DNA of 64,000 nucleotides from Alkalicaulis satelles (GCF_008630495.1 NZ_VWOJ01000003.1:124001-188000), one strand, 5' to 3'; numbered from the stretch's first letter, positions 18,730 through 27,617 are shown. The notes: generated by a model from the letters alone, not told the origin. Made by a program: numbers and translations.

Positions 18730-20186
18730 GCCGCCTTGAGACTGTCCGCACGAACGCCCTGAAAGTGCTGTTCGCGACCTTGTGCGCCCTCACCGTCCTC
18801 TATCTGGGCGCCGGGCTGATGATCGATACGGGCCGCGCGCTTACGGGCACGGTCTTCATGGCCGCCATTGTGGCCCTGGCGGGCCTGTCCTGGCGGGCCG
18901 CGCCAGGGACCTGGACCACGCGCGCCGTGTTTGGCGCAGCCATGATGGGTTTCCCGGCCGCGCTCACCTATCTGATGAGCGGCCATCCCTGGCAGATCGA
19001 CATGCACATGACCTTCTTCGCTGCGCTGGCGGCGGTCACCGTGCTTGTGGACTGGCGCGCCCTGATCGCTGCGGCGGGCGCTGCGGCGCTGCATCACCTG
19101 ACCTTGAATTTCGCCCTGCCCGCAGCCGTCTTCCCAGATGGCGGCGATTTCTCCCGCGTGGTGTTCCACGCCGTGGTGGTGATCGCCCAGACGGGCCTTC
19201 TGATCTGGCTCGCCCACGGCGTGGCGCGCGCGCTCAGCGAAGCGGACGATGCGCTTACCCTGGCCAACGCCGCCAAGGGCGAAGCCGATGAGCTGCTCCA
19301 GACCGACCGTATCCGCCAGGCCGAGATCACCCGCTCGCGCGAGACCATCGCCACGGTGTCCGGCGAGTTTGAACAGAGCGTCAGCCGTGTTCTGGAAGAT
19401 TTGCAGACCGCCTCCGCCCAGCTGTCGGGGCTCGCAGGAGAGCTGCGCACGGATGCCGGAGCCACGCGCGCAAGCGCCGAGGGCGCAGCCGGTCAGGCGC
19501 GTGAAACCAGCGGACATGTGGAGGCCGTCGCCTCCGCCGCCCAGGAACTGGCCGCCTCAATCGCCGAGGTCACCCGCACGCTGGGCTCCGCCGATGAAAT
19601 CTCCGTGCGCGCTGAAGGTGAAGCGGGTCGCGCAGGCGGCTCCATGGAAGAGCTGCACAACGCCGCGCGCGAGATCGAGGACATCGCCGGGCTGGTCAGC
19701 GATATCGCCGAACAGACCAATCTTCTGGCCCTGAACGCCACCATTGAGGCGGCGCGCGCCGGCGAGGCCGGCAAGGGGTTCGCCGTGGTGGCCAGCGAGG
19801 TCAAGCAGCTGGCGGTCCAGACCGCCAAGGCCACAGGTGATATCCGCAGCAAGATCGAGGCGATGCGCGCCGCCGCCGATGCAGCCACCAGCGCCCTGAC
19901 CCAGATCGCCAGCACCATCTCCGACATCCGCGAGGCGTCGTCCAGCGCGCGCAATGCGTTCGCCGAGCAGTCCAGCGCCACCGATGAGATCGCCCGCCTG
20001 GCCGCCGATGCAGCCGGGTCCACGGCGCGGGTGGGTGAGGAAGCCAGCGCGGTCACTGGCGCGGCAGCGCGCGCCGATGAGGCAGCAGCGCGCTTTGACG
20101 ACGCTTCGCGTGAACTGGCCGCCGCTGCGGCGCGCCTGGGGGAGGAACTGAGCGTGTTCCGGCGCAAACTGAGTGAAGCCGCCTAG
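18726..20186 (+). CDS. Methyl-accepting chemotaxis protein with polytopic N-terminus
   Basis: A 486-residue chemoreceptor. Residues 1 to about 170 form roughly six membrane segments instead of the usual two segments with a large periplasmic domain. The cytoplasmic part is a long Ala/Glu-rich coiled coil. Its hairpin tip (about 328-346) has the strict signature [19 protein letters not shown], followed by [14 protein letters not shown], which contacts CheA and CheW. I see no clear HAMP domain between membrane and coiled coil, and no C-terminal CheR-tethering pentapeptide. The sensory input probably comes through the membrane domain or the coupled secreted protein. No other che genes are in the window. 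Confidence 0.94.
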   Translation: MSRLETVRTNALKVLFATLCALTVLYLGAGLMIDTGRALTGTVFMAAIVALAGLSWRAAPGTWTTRAVFGAAMMGFPAALTYLMSGHPWQIDMHMTFFAALAAVTVLVDWRALIAAAGAAALHHLTLNFALPAAVFPDGGDFSRVVFHAVVVIAQTGLLIWLAHGVARALSEADDALTLANAAKGEADELLQTDRIRQAEITRSRETIATVSGEFEQSVSRVLEDLQTASAQLSGLAGELRTDAGATRASAEGAAGQARETSGHVEAVASAAQELAASIAEVTRTLGSADEISVRAEGEAGRAGGSMEELHNAAREIEDIAGLVSDIAEQTNLLALNATIEAARAGEAGKGFAVVASEVKQLAVQTAKATGDIRSKIEAMRAAADAATSALTQIASTISDIREASSSARNAFAEQSSATDEIARLAADAAGSTARVGEEASAVTGAAARADEAAARFDDASRELAAAAARLGEELSVFRRKLSEAA

Positions 20187-20202
20187 CAGCCGCTTTCAGG
20201 GT

Positions 20203-20940
20203 CTAGCTCTTGAAGAAGGCTTCCGCGTCGCGCGCCAGAGCCTCGCGGGCCGCCGCCACGATGGCGGCGCCTTTTTCCGGCGTCGCCTGGGACGGATCAG
20301 AGCCGATGCGCCCGTCGGGAAAATTGCGCCGGTAATCCGCCGCGTCTGTGAACGAGCCTTGGGGGGCGATTTTCGGGCTCATGGCCACGTCCTTCACCGC
20401 GTGCGGATAGGCGTAATAGGTCACCGCCACTTCCGACGCCGTGGCGTGGCTGCCATCGCCCACGGGGAAGATGGATTTGCACACATCCATCACGCCCGGC
20501 AGCTCCCACCAGTTCATCTGGCGCAGCTTGTAGGGACAGGCGTCCCCGTCCATGGACCAGGCCGCATAGCTTTCGGCGAACGCCGCAGCGATGGTGGCGA
20601 TATTGCCGCCATGGCCGTTGATGAAATAGATGCGCCGGAAGCCGTGGCGCACCAGCGAGTCGATCCAGTCATTGATCGCCGCGATCATGGTGGACGGACG
20701 CAGCGTCATCGAACCGGCAAAGCCCAGATGATGCTGGGCGACGCCCACATTGAAGGTCGGCCCCACCAGGAAGCCGGCCGCCTCGCCCGCCTCGCGCGCG
20801 ATCACTTCAGGGCAGATGGCGTCGGTGCCGACCAGCCCGTTGGGGCCGTGCTGCTCGAATGAGCCGATGGGAATGACAATGCCTTTAGAGGTCTTGAGAT
20901 AGGCCTCGACCTCGGGCCAGGACGCCGTTTGAAGCTGCAT
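20203..20940 (-). CDS. Creatininase family amidohydrolase
   Basis: A 245-residue protein of the creatininase/MftE family, metal-dependent cyclic amidases. Visible ligands are Glu29 and His31 in GSFEQHGPNG and Asp40 in VGTDA. Further motifs are HHLGFAGS near 85, INGHGGN near 110 and ASEVAVTYY near 160. The family includes creatinine amidohydrolase, FAPy deformylase and mycofactocin MftE; the true substrate here is unknown. The ATG at 20940 (MQLQTASWPEV) has AAGGGGATCGCC upstream; a longer frame from 21006 lacks similarity to the family. It is convergent with the chemoreceptor gene. Confidence 0.9.
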   Translation of the reverse strand: MQLQTASWPEVEAYLKTSKGIVIPIGSFEQHGPNGLVGTDAICPEVIAREAGEAAGFLVGPTFNVGVAQHHLGFAGSMTLRPSTMIAAINDWIDSLVRHGFRRIYFINGHGGNIATIAAAFAESYAAWSMDGDACPYKLRQMNWWELPGVMDVCKSIFPVGDGSHATASEVAVTYYAYPHAVKDVAMSPKIAPQGSFTDAADYRRNFPDGRIGSDPSQATPEKGAAIVAAAREALARDAEAFFKS

Positions 20941-21224
20941 GGCGATCCCCTTCACGCTGGGACGGACAATGCGCGCGACAGGACAACAGCTTGGCCTCCA
21001 GCGCAAGCAGGCTTTTCACCGGGCAAGGCGGTTTGCGGGGCAGGCTGTATGCCGGCGGCCCTCCTCCATTGCGGCGCCCTGGGCGAAAGTGGGGCGCAGA
21101 GGGACACAAGCTGGCGTATCCCGCCATGCACCCATTCAGACTCCGGGCGATCGCCGGACTTAGGCTTGCGGGCTGGCGCCCCGCTTTGAAAAGCTCAGCT
21201 TAGAAACGCTATAAAGGAGTGTGC

Positions 21225-21617
21225 TCAGGATGCCGACTGGCCAAGGGCGCGCGCCAAGCCGATGAGCTGCCGGCGCACTGCGGGACTGTCGATTGCAAGA
21301 AACGCCCGGGCGATGTCCACCCCGTCCCGTGTTTCAAGGAGCTTGCGTAACGTGGCGTCATCGGGACTGTCTTTGGATGGGCGCCTGATCAGCCCTTCGT
21401 AAAAAAATGCAACCTCTACATCGAGGATTCCGGCGAGCTCGAAGAGACGGCCAGCGCCAATGCGATTGCGCCCATTTTCGTATTTCTGCACTTGCCGGAA
21501 GGTGACGCCCAAGGCTTCGGCAAGGTTCTGCTGAGACAAGGACAGCATATTTCTACGGAGCTTGAGCCGGCGCCCCACATACTGATCGATATAGCTTGGG
21601 GCCTGGCGCACTGGCAT
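21225..21617 (-). CDS. XRE-family regulator (PraR/SinR-like helix-turn-helix)
   Basis: A 130-residue cytoplasmic DNA-binding protein. Residues 9-70 form a lambda-type helix-turn-helix: GRRLKLRRNMLSLSQQNLAE, then GVTFRQVQKYENGRNRIGAGRL, followed by LAGILDVEVAFFYEGL. This is close to the alphaproteobacterial PraR/PhrR group. The C-terminal half (70-130) is helical and may dimerise. ATG 21617 is preferred over an upstream TTG at 21656. It lies 43 bases after the TetR gene on the same strand and is probably co-transcribed. Targets are unknown; the adjacent divergent COQ4-like operon is a candidate. Confidence 0.9.
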   Translation of the reverse strand: MPVRQAPSYIDQYVGRRLKLRRNMLSLSQQNLAEALGVTFRQVQKYENGRNRIGAGRLFELAGILDVEVAFFYEGLIRRPSKDSPDDATLRKLLETRDGVDIARAFLAIDSPAVRRQLIGLARALGQSAS

Positions 21618-21659
21618 GGTTTGACATCTCTGTGAGTGGCGGCTGGAGCCTTTCAAGAA

Positions 21660-22289
21660 TCACTCTTTTGCGGCTGAGCCCGCTCTTGGAGGCTGAACCA
21701 GGAAATGCGGCAACAGATCCGCAACAATTCTGCGTCCCGCGCCTTCCGGCTGCTCCAGAATCTCGCCCAGAGGACGACCAATCAACGCATCACCGGTGGC
21801 GCTAATGGCGATGAACAGCACCGCCGAGCGAATGCGGTCCCTGGCCAGCCCGTCAGCATCGCCCAGTTTCTCCTGGATCGCCTCGACCAGATCCTGCACG
21901 GCCGCTTCGACGGGCTGAAGGTGGGACAACTCGCCTGATGAGACGATCCATGCTGCGAGCCGGGCTGCGCCGCCTTCGTCAAAAGCTTCAAAAACAGTGC
22001 TGACAATATCCAGCGGAGCGCCCTGGTCAGTGCGCAGCCGCATGATCATCTGATCGAGCGTGTCGGTGAGATCGGCGACCATCGAAGCCATCACGGCCGA
22101 TCTCAGTCCCGCTGCAGAGCCGAAATGGTAGATGAGATTGGCATGGGTCATGCCGATTTCAGCGCCAATCGCGGCCAGGGTCACCGCCTCCGGACCCTTT
22201 GACAGCAAGAGCGATCTCGCCGACGCGATGCTTTCATCCCGCGCCTGCTCCGGGGTGCGGCGGCGTCTTGGAGTTTGTACGTCGCTCAT
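21660..22289 (-). CDS. TetR/AcrR family transcriptional regulator
   Basis: A 209-residue repressor-type protein. The N-terminal helix-turn-helix spans about residues 14-60, with ESIASARSLLLSKGPEAVTL, then IGAEIGMTHANLIYHFGSAAGLRSAVM, which contains the TetR hallmark YHFGS. The C-terminal ligand and dimer domain is all-helical. The ATG at 22289 is preceded by AGGA that overlaps the palindrome at 22302-22314. Autoregulation and control of the divergent COQ4-like gene are therefore likely (inference). The ligand is unknown. Confidence 0.93.
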   Translation of the reverse strand: MSDVQTPRRRRTPEQARDESIASARSLLLSKGPEAVTLAAIGAEIGMTHANLIYHFGSAAGLRSAVMASMVADLTDTLDQMIMRLRTDQGAPLDIVSTVFEAFDEGGAARLAAWIVSSGELSHLQPVEAAVQDLVEAIQEKLGDADGLARDRIRSAVLFIAISATGDALIGRPLGEILEQPEGAGRRIVADLLPHFLVQPPRAGSAAKE

Positions 22290-22292
22290 GTA

Positions 22293-22321
22293 TTGACATT
22301 CCTGTAAATTACAGCCATGTA
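22293..22321. promoter_or_regulatory. Operator palindrome and promoter elements between TetR and COQ4-like genes
   Basis: CTGTAA (22302-22307), one central A, then TTACAG (22309-22314) form a perfect 13-base palindrome, 12 bases upstream of the TetR ATG. TTGACA at 22293-22298 on the plus strand could be a -35 box, which would put the palindrome in the spacer. The placement is typical of a TetR operator. Confidence 0.7.
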
Positions 22322-22360
22322 GACAGCCTCATCGGTACGAGCAGCTTGGGAGTCGTTCAA

Positions 22361-23146
22361 GTGCCAGCCAATACTCTAGTCGAAGATAATTCTGTGTGTG
22401 AGGAGCGCCCTCCTGCCTCTGCGGTATCCCGGCGCGTGCAGCCTTTACGTGCAATGCGGGCGCTCCGCCGCCTGATTGCCGATCAGGAGGACACCTTCCA
22501 GGTGTTCGAGATCATGAACGCGCTGGCCGGGCGGTCCATCGATCGTGGCTATGCCCGCCTTCTGGACACGCCGCAGGGCGGGCGTCAGGCCTTCCTTCAG
22601 ATCGAGCTGTCTGAACGGCTGAGCGACCGGGCCTGGCTGGAGACCATGCCTGCAGGCAGCGTCGGCGCGGCCTATCTTGATTTCATGGGCGAGCGCGGCT
22701 TCACAGCGGACGGCCTCGCCGGAGAAAGCGCGAAAGTCGCCGACACCGAAATCGACGCCGCCCACCCCCGCGCCTGGTATGCGCGCCGCCTCAGGGACGT
22801 CCATGATGTCTGGCACGTGCTGACCGGGTACGGCACGGACGCCTTGGGAGAGGCCTGCGTGGTGGCGTTCTCGCTGCCCCAGACCCGCAGCGCTGGTTTC
22901 GGTCTGATCGCGGCGGGGGCGGGCGTTCAGTTCGCGCGGGCGCGCACAGGCTATCCTTGCGCGCGGGCGATCCTGCGTGCGTGGCGGGACGGCCGGCGGG
23001 CCGCCTGGCTGCCAGGTGAGGATTACGAGGCGATGATGTCCGAGCCACTGGATGCGGTGCGCACGCGGCTGCGCATCCCGCGCCCCGTACTTTATGAGCA
23101 AGTGCCTGCCGCGGTTCGCGACGGGTATCTGGGAGGCGGGAGATGA
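22361..23146 (+). CDS. COQ4-like ubiquinone biosynthesis family protein
   Basis: A 261-residue protein of the Coq4 family, whose eukaryotic members act in coenzyme Q assembly and C1 decarboxylation/hydroxylation. The family metal motif HDxxH-x11-E is intact: His148, Asp149, His152 and Glu164 in RDVHDVWHVLTGYGTDALGE. FQVFEIMNALAG near 45 and YLDFMGERGF near 105 are also family-like. The GTG at 22361 is chosen because GGGAG lies eight bases upstream; ATG 22454 would also be in frame but lacks a ribosome site. The gene overlaps the DUF2147 gene by four bases. The divergent TetR suggests induction by a signal rather than housekeeping use. Confidence 0.88.
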   Translation: MPANTLVEDNSVCEERPPASAVSRRVQPLRAMRALRRLIADQEDTFQVFEIMNALAGRSIDRGYARLLDTPQGGRQAFLQIELSERLSDRAWLETMPAGSVGAAYLDFMGERGFTADGLAGESAKVADTEIDAAHPRAWYARRLRDVHDVWHVLTGYGTDALGEACVVAFSLPQTRSAGFGLIAAGAGVQFARARTGYPCARAILRAWRDGRRAAWLPGEDYEAMMSEPLDAVRTRLRIPRPVLYEQVPAAVRDGYLGGGR

Positions 23147-23577
23147 AGCGGGCGCTGATCCTCGCCAGCCTGGCGATGCTCCAGGGACCTGCAGCGGCGC
23201 TCGCGGGGACTGCCTCTGTTCCCGCCCCTGCCGGAATCTGGCTGACGCCCGCTGGCGGCGCCGTGGAGATTTCCGCCTGCGGCGAAGCCCTGTGCGGCCA
23301 GCTGATCGATGCGCAGGCGCTGCAGGATGATCCGGATCTGCGTGATGAGAACAACCGCGATCCTGCGCTGAGGTCGAGGCCGTTGCGCGGCGTAGACGTG
23401 CTCAACGGTTTCACCGGCGGACCGCAAACATGGACGGGCGGCGCGCTCTATGACCCTGAATCCGGCCGCGCAGCGGGACGCGGGCGGCTGACGCTGGCCG
23501 ATGCGGACACGCTCGAGGTCCGCGGCTGCATCGCCCCCCTGCTATGCCAGACCCAAACCTGGACGCGCCGGAAGTGA
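23143..23577 (+). CDS. DUF2147 secreted protein
   Basis: A 144-residue protein with a signal peptide (about residues 1-23). It has the DUF2147 pattern: GIWLTPAGGAVEISACGEALCGQL at the start, DENNRDPALRSRPLRG in the middle, then GGALYDPESGRAAGRGRLTL and a terminal VRGCIAPLLCQTQTWTR. Paired cysteines suggest periplasmic disulfides. Family members form small beta-barrel-like domains of unknown function, often near stress or envelope genes. The ATG overlaps the upstream stop (ATGA), so the two genes form an operon. Confidence 0.88.
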   Translation: MKRALILASLAMLQGPAAALAGTASVPAPAGIWLTPAGGAVEISACGEALCGQLIDAQALQDDPDLRDENNRDPALRSRPLRGVDVLNGFTGGPQTWTGGALYDPESGRAAGRGRLTLADADTLEVRGCIAPLLCQTQTWTRRK

Positions 23578-23930
23578 GGCTCCGGCCTGCTCCGCCAAAA
23601 CCCGCGCCGCCGCACGCTTATTGAACAGGACACCGTCCGCTATAGCGCCTTCGCGCGCATTGCATTCATGCGCTCCTTGCCCGTGTGAACGAGAAGCGGA
23701 TCAGCGCTACTGACTACGTTGTAAGCAAGATATTCCTTGCCCCGCTAAGCCGTTAACAGGAGCGCGCCGCAATCAACATGCGCGTCAATAGATATTGACA
23801 TGCGGCTAAATAAGAAGATCATGGGGTCAACTGCCGATGGAGCCGCACCCTCAGCAGATGTGAAAAAGCGGCGCTCAACAATCACAAGGCTGCCACCAAC
23901 GGACGGCCGGCAAATCGGGGAGGTATTTCA
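23578..23930. other. Intergenic region upstream of the TonB receptor
   Basis: A gene-free 353-base stretch. It is less GC-rich than its surroundings from about 23690 onward and must carry the receptor's promoter. Its main feature is the inverted repeat at 23784-23799, annotated separately. Short overlapping frames here have no ribosome site or plausible protein. Confidence 0.5.
23784..23799. promoter_or_regulatory. Operator-like inverted repeat before the TonB receptor gene
   Basis: GTCAATA (23784-23790) and TATTGAC (23793-23799) are perfect 7-base arms around GA. The repeat is flanked on both sides by ATGCG. It lies 131 bases before the receptor start, in the AT-richer part of the leader, which suits a dimeric regulator. 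Confidence 0.5.
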
Positions 23931-26900
23931 ATGGCTTTTTCAGCCTGTGTTCGCGCGCGCCTGGCGTCCAGCGCTTCGGCGGTTGTTTTGCTTGCAGCGG
24001 CTTCGCCCGCCTTGGCGCATGATAATTCGGAGATGGTGAACGTCTCCCAGCCCGCCGCTCAGGAGGGCGAGCGCGTGCGTGATGTGATCATCATCACCGC
24101 CCAGCGCCGCGAGCAGGAAATTCAGGACATTCCCATCGCGGTGACGGCGCTCAGCGCCGACGATCTGAGGGGCATGCGGATCGAAGGCGGCTCGGAACTG
24201 CTGCGCGCGGTGCCGAATGTGTCGTTCTCGAAAGCCAATTTCTCCATGTATAATTTCTCGATCCGCGGGATCGGGACCAAGGCGATCTCCGCCAGTTCCG
24301 ATCCGGCGGTGGCGATCAGCTTCAACAACACGCCCCTGATCCGCAACCGCCTGTTCGAGCAGGAATATCTCGACGTGAACCGGGTCGAGGTGCTGCGCGG
24401 GCCGCAAGGCACGCTCTATGGCCGCAACGCCACCGGCGGCGTGGTGAATATGTTCCCCATGCTGCCCACGAACGAGTTCGAGGGTGAGATCGGCGCCGAG
24501 GTGGGCAATTATAACACCCGCCGCTTGACGGGCATGATCAACGTGCCAATCACCGACACTTTCGCGGTGCGGGCCGCCGCCGCCTCCACCCAGCGCGACG
24601 GGTTCGACTACAACAGTTTCAACGACACCTGGGTGAACGACCGCGATCTGTGGAGCGCGCGGCTCTCCGCCCAATGGGAGCCGACCGACCGGTTCAGCGC
24701 CAACATCATCTGGGAGCATTTCCAGGAGGATGACCGCCGCGCCCGCACGGGCAAGCAGTTGTGCACCCGCGACCCGGGGCCCGATATGGTGGGAAGCACG
24801 GCGGTCACCGATACTTTCATACGCAATCGCATGAGCCAGGGCTGTCTGCCCGGTTCGCTTTATGATGATGCCGCTTATGGCGTGCCGAACGCCGCCTCTT
24901 TCCCGCATGTACTGATAGCAGGCGCGTTCGCCAGCATCGGCAGGGGGGCGGACGGTATGAATACTTATTTGGTTGATCTAGGGGTCGATCCCTATGAAGG
25001 ACTGGAGCAATCGCGCAATCTGAGGGAGATCGCGACCAGTTATGATCCGCTGTTCAGGGCCGAGAACGATATCGTCCAACTTAACATGGAATTCGCCCTG
25101 ACCGACCGGCTGCGGCTGTATTCGCAGACCGCTTACGCCAAGGATGATTATTATTCGACGCAGGATTACAACCGCTTCGTCAGCAATCCGATCTTCAACG
25201 ACACCAATGTTCTGGACACGCCCGAATCCCGGATACCGGGCGGCGTTTACACCGATCCCCAGCTCGGCCCGTCCGACCGGATGGTGTCGGCCGATCTGAG
25301 CCAGTCCGACAACCGTCAATGGTATCAGGAAATCCGTCTGCAATCGGAATTTGACAACGGGTTCAATTTCAGCCTCGGCGTCAACTGGCTGGATTTCGAA
25401 TCCGAAGACAATTATTATGTGTTTAATAATGTATTCAGCGCTGTTGCGGAATATTATTACAATACCAGCACAGGAACGGGCATCCACCCGCCTGGCGCCG
25501 TTGGAGGAACGGTCACCTGCGGCGATCCGGTATTGCCGCCTCACAAGGAATGCGTCTGGGTTGACCCTTCCCCGCTCAGCGAGCTTGTTGGCGACGGGCA
25601 TAATTATTTCCGCAGCCGCAATGTGGTCCAGATCCGTTCCCAGGCGGTGTTCGGCGAAGGCTATTGGGATCTGTCCCCCGATCTGCGCCTGACTGCGGGC
25701 CTGCGCTATACCCGCGACCGCAAGATCACCACCCCCTATCCCAGCCAGCTTCTGCTGGGCGCGCAGATGGACGGTCAGCCCGGCCCGTCTTCGGGCGGCT
25801 TTGTCAGCCGGGGCTATCCCGCCCTGCCGGACATCCGGCAGAGCTGGGGGGCGCTTACCGGCCGGCTGGTGCTGGACTGGACGCCCGATCTGGGCTTCAC
25901 CAACGACACGCTGATCTACGCTTCCTTCGCGCGCGGCTATAAGGGCGGAGGCACGAACCCGCCCCGGGTCGATCTCAATCCGGGCGTCATCGAATACCTG
26001 CCCCTGGCCGAGGATTTCGAGCCCGAATACGTCAATGCTTTCGAGATCGGGACCAAGAACATCCTGATGGATGGCCGGCTCAGCCTGAACGCCACCGGTT
26101 TCTTCTATGACTATACCGATTATCAGGTCTCGCAGATCGTGGACCGGATATCGCTCAATGAGAATTTCGACGCGCGCATGTGGGGGGTGGAGCTGGAAGC
26201 CCTGTTCCGGCCCAACCGCAATCTCCAGCTTCACGCCAATATCGGCTATCTGAACACCCGCATCGCCAATGGCGAAGGCTCCATTGATGTCATGGACCGC
26301 ACCCAGGGTGACCCCGAGTGGACCGTGCTGCGTCCCTGGGCCCAGGTGCCATCCAATTGCATCGCTCCGACCCAGCATGTGGAAACCATTCTGAATTCCA
26401 GCATGACCGATACTTTTAAGTGGTTCGGGCTTCAGGCGCTCTGCGCGGGGTCGTCGCGCTTCGGCTCGTTCAACCCCGATTTCGACACCACGATTCCGAT
26501 GTGGAATTTCTTCGGCTTCACTTGGGATCCGTTGACGGAAGCACCGAATGACGGGCGCGGCATCATGGCCGATCTCAGCGGCAATTCCCTGCCCAATGCG
26601 CCGGAATGGACGGTCAGCGTGGGCGGCGCCTACACCTTCTTCATGGAGGACTGGGAGCTGACCCTGCGCGGGGACTATTACTGGCAGGATGCCAGCTATG
26701 CCCGCGTCTACAATACCGATTTCGACCGCCTGCGATCGTGGGACAACGCCAACGTCTCCGTGACCCTGGCCCGTCCCCGCGACGGCCTGTCCTTCGACGT
26801 CTATGTCAAGAACGTGTTCGACTCCACGCCGATCACCGACTTCTTCGTCAATAGCGACGATACCGGTCTGACCACCAATGTCTTCACCCTCGATCCCCGC

Positions 26901-26933
26901 CTGATCGCCCTGCGGGTGACCAAGCAGTTCTGA
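23931..26933 (+). CDS. TonB-dependent outer membrane receptor
   Basis: A 1000-residue receptor for energised uptake of a large or scarce substrate. A signal peptide (about 1-29, ending ASPALA) precedes the TonB-box-like RDVIIITAQRREQ near 46-58. The plug domain follows with IPIAVTALSADDL and RGPQGTLYGRNATGGVVN (about 155-175). The 22-strand barrel ends with LRVTKQF, whose terminal Phe is the BAM signal. The sequence belongs to the large Sphingomonad/Caulobacter-type receptor group with long loops. GGGGAGG precedes the ATG. The substrate is unknown; a fatty or terpenoid compound or a glycan are possibilities. The adjacent secreted protein and exporter suggest a shared hydrophobic substrate (inference). 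Confidence 0.96.
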   Translation: MAFSACVRARLASSASAVVLLAAASPALAHDNSEMVNVSQPAAQEGERVRDVIIITAQRREQEIQDIPIAVTALSADDLRGMRIEGGSELLRAVPNVSFSKANFSMYNFSIRGIGTKAISASSDPAVAISFNNTPLIRNRLFEQEYLDVNRVEVLRGPQGTLYGRNATGGVVNMFPMLPTNEFEGEIGAEVGNYNTRRLTGMINVPITDTFAVRAAAASTQRDGFDYNSFNDTWVNDRDLWSARLSAQWEPTDRFSANIIWEHFQEDDRRARTGKQLCTRDPGPDMVGSTAVTDTFIRNRMSQGCLPGSLYDDAAYGVPNAASFPHVLIAGAFASIGRGADGMNTYLVDLGVDPYEGLEQSRNLREIATSYDPLFRAENDIVQLNMEFALTDRLRLYSQTAYAKDDYYSTQDYNRFVSNPIFNDTNVLDTPESRIPGGVYTDPQLGPSDRMVSADLSQSDNRQWYQEIRLQSEFDNGFNFSLGVNWLDFESEDNYYVFNNVFSAVAEYYYNTSTGTGIHPPGAVGGTVTCGDPVLPPHKECVWVDPSPLSELVGDGHNYFRSRNVVQIRSQAVFGEGYWDLSPDLRLTAGLRYTRDRKITTPYPSQLLLGAQMDGQPGPSSGGFVSRGYPALPDIRQSWGALTGRLVLDWTPDLGFTNDTLIYASFARGYKGGGTNPPRVDLNPGVIEYLPLAEDFEPEYVNAFEIGTKNILMDGRLSLNATGFFYDYTDYQVSQIVDRISLNENFDARMWGVELEALFRPNRNLQLHANIGYLNTRIANGEGSIDVMDRTQGDPEWTVLRPWAQVPSNCIAPTQHVETILNSSMTDTFKWFGLQALCAGSSRFGSFNPDFDTTIPMWNFFGFTWDPLTEAPNDGRGIMADLSGNSLPNAPEWTVSVGGAYTFFMEDWELTLRGDYYWQDASYARVYNTDFDRLRSWDNANVSVTLARPRDGLSFDVYVKNVFDSTPITDFFVNSDDTGLTTNVFTLDPRLIALRVTKQF

Positions 26934-26945
26934 GGATCATCGAGA

Positions 26946-26978
26946 ACCCCACCCCGCAATGCCATCTCGGGGTGGGGT
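26946..26978 (+). terminator. Strong hairpin after the TonB receptor gene
   Basis: A perfect 11-bp stem, ACCCCACCCCG (26946-26956) with CGGGGTGGGGT (26968-26978), has an 11-base loop and starts 13 bases after the stop. No T-run follows, so it may act as an RNA-stability or attenuating hairpin rather than a classical terminator. GGTGGGGTCC at 26971-26980 recurs at 27011-27020. Confidence 0.6.
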
Positions 26979-27052
26979 CCATTAGACAGATATAACGGCT
27001 TGGCAAAGCCGGTGGGGTCCCTTTAACCAATTGAAATTAAAAAGAAAAATTC

Positions 27053-27080
27053 TTGACTCCTGCTTGCTGACGTATATGTT
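27053..27080 (+). promoter_or_regulatory. Sigma-70-like promoter of the PraB-like gene
   Basis: TTGACT (27053-27058) and TATGTT (27075-27080) are separated by 16 bases in an AT-rich patch, about 50 bases before the gene's start. It is the best promoter match seen in the window by eye. Confidence 0.6.
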
Positions 27081-27128
27081 CAGAGCGCCTCAATCAGAGG
27101 CTGTATAATAACAAACATGGAGGAGATC

Positions 27129-27617
27129 ATGCTTAAGACATTGACTTTGGCCTCGATCAGCGCTGCGGCGATGATGGCTTTGAGCTCACCGGCCTTGGCC
27201 CAGGAGTGGGATCAGGCGCCTTACGCTGGCTCTGTATCGGGCACTCTCACCCTGTCGCAAAGCATCATACTCAACTGTGATGTATCGGGAAATGTTGCCA
27301 TTAGCAGCGCCACTGGTCCGGCCACGATCAACAATCCTGCTTTTAGCCCAGGTGGCTGGCAGTGCGGTTTCTTGGTCAATCCCATACAGCCATGGCAAGT
27401 TGATCTAGTTCCGGGACGGACAGATGTTGTGGATGTGACTGCTGGCGCAACATCGATACTTGGAAGCTGTGGAGGAACGGCTCGGGTTGCTTGGGATAAC
27501 GCGACCAGTTCCATCACCTTCAACAATACGGCTTTCCCGCCCACTTCAGGATCAGGCGGGACGTGCACGGTCAATGGCACTCTGACTGTGAGTCCCCCAC
27601 TTGGGATTGATCCTTAG
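27129..27617 (+). CDS. PraB-like secreted protein
   Basis: A 162-residue exported protein with a clean signal peptide (about 1-24, ending SSPALA). The mature part is beta-rich and Ser/Thr/Gly/Asn-rich with four cysteines. It has LSQSIILNCDVSGN near 45, PWQVDLVPG near 90, and a terminal GGTCTVNGTLTVSPPLGI. This layout resembles the PraB/activator-of-alkane-oxidation family, small surface proteins tied to growth on hydrophobic substrates; the assignment is tentative. Start ATG 27129 is chosen because GGAGGAG lies just upstream; an ATG at 27117 is inside that ribosome site's leader. A strong promoter precedes it. Confidence 0.75.
   Translation: MLKTLTLASISAAAMMALSSPALAQEWDQAPYAGSVSGTLTLSQSIILNCDVSGNVAISSATGPATINNPAFSPGGWQCGFLVNPIQPWQVDLVPGRTDVVDVTAGATSILGSCGGTARVAWDNATSSITFNNTAFPPTSGSGGTCTVNGTLTVSPPLGIDP

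Noticed and set aside
23800-24039. A 79-codon frame before the TonB receptor
   Set aside because: It runs into the receptor in another frame, lacks a ribosome site and is Arg/Trp-rich.
24978-26378. A 466-residue minus-strand frame inside the TonB receptor gene
   Set aside because: It is antisense to a receptor with complete signature motifs; no ribosome site or domain is seen.
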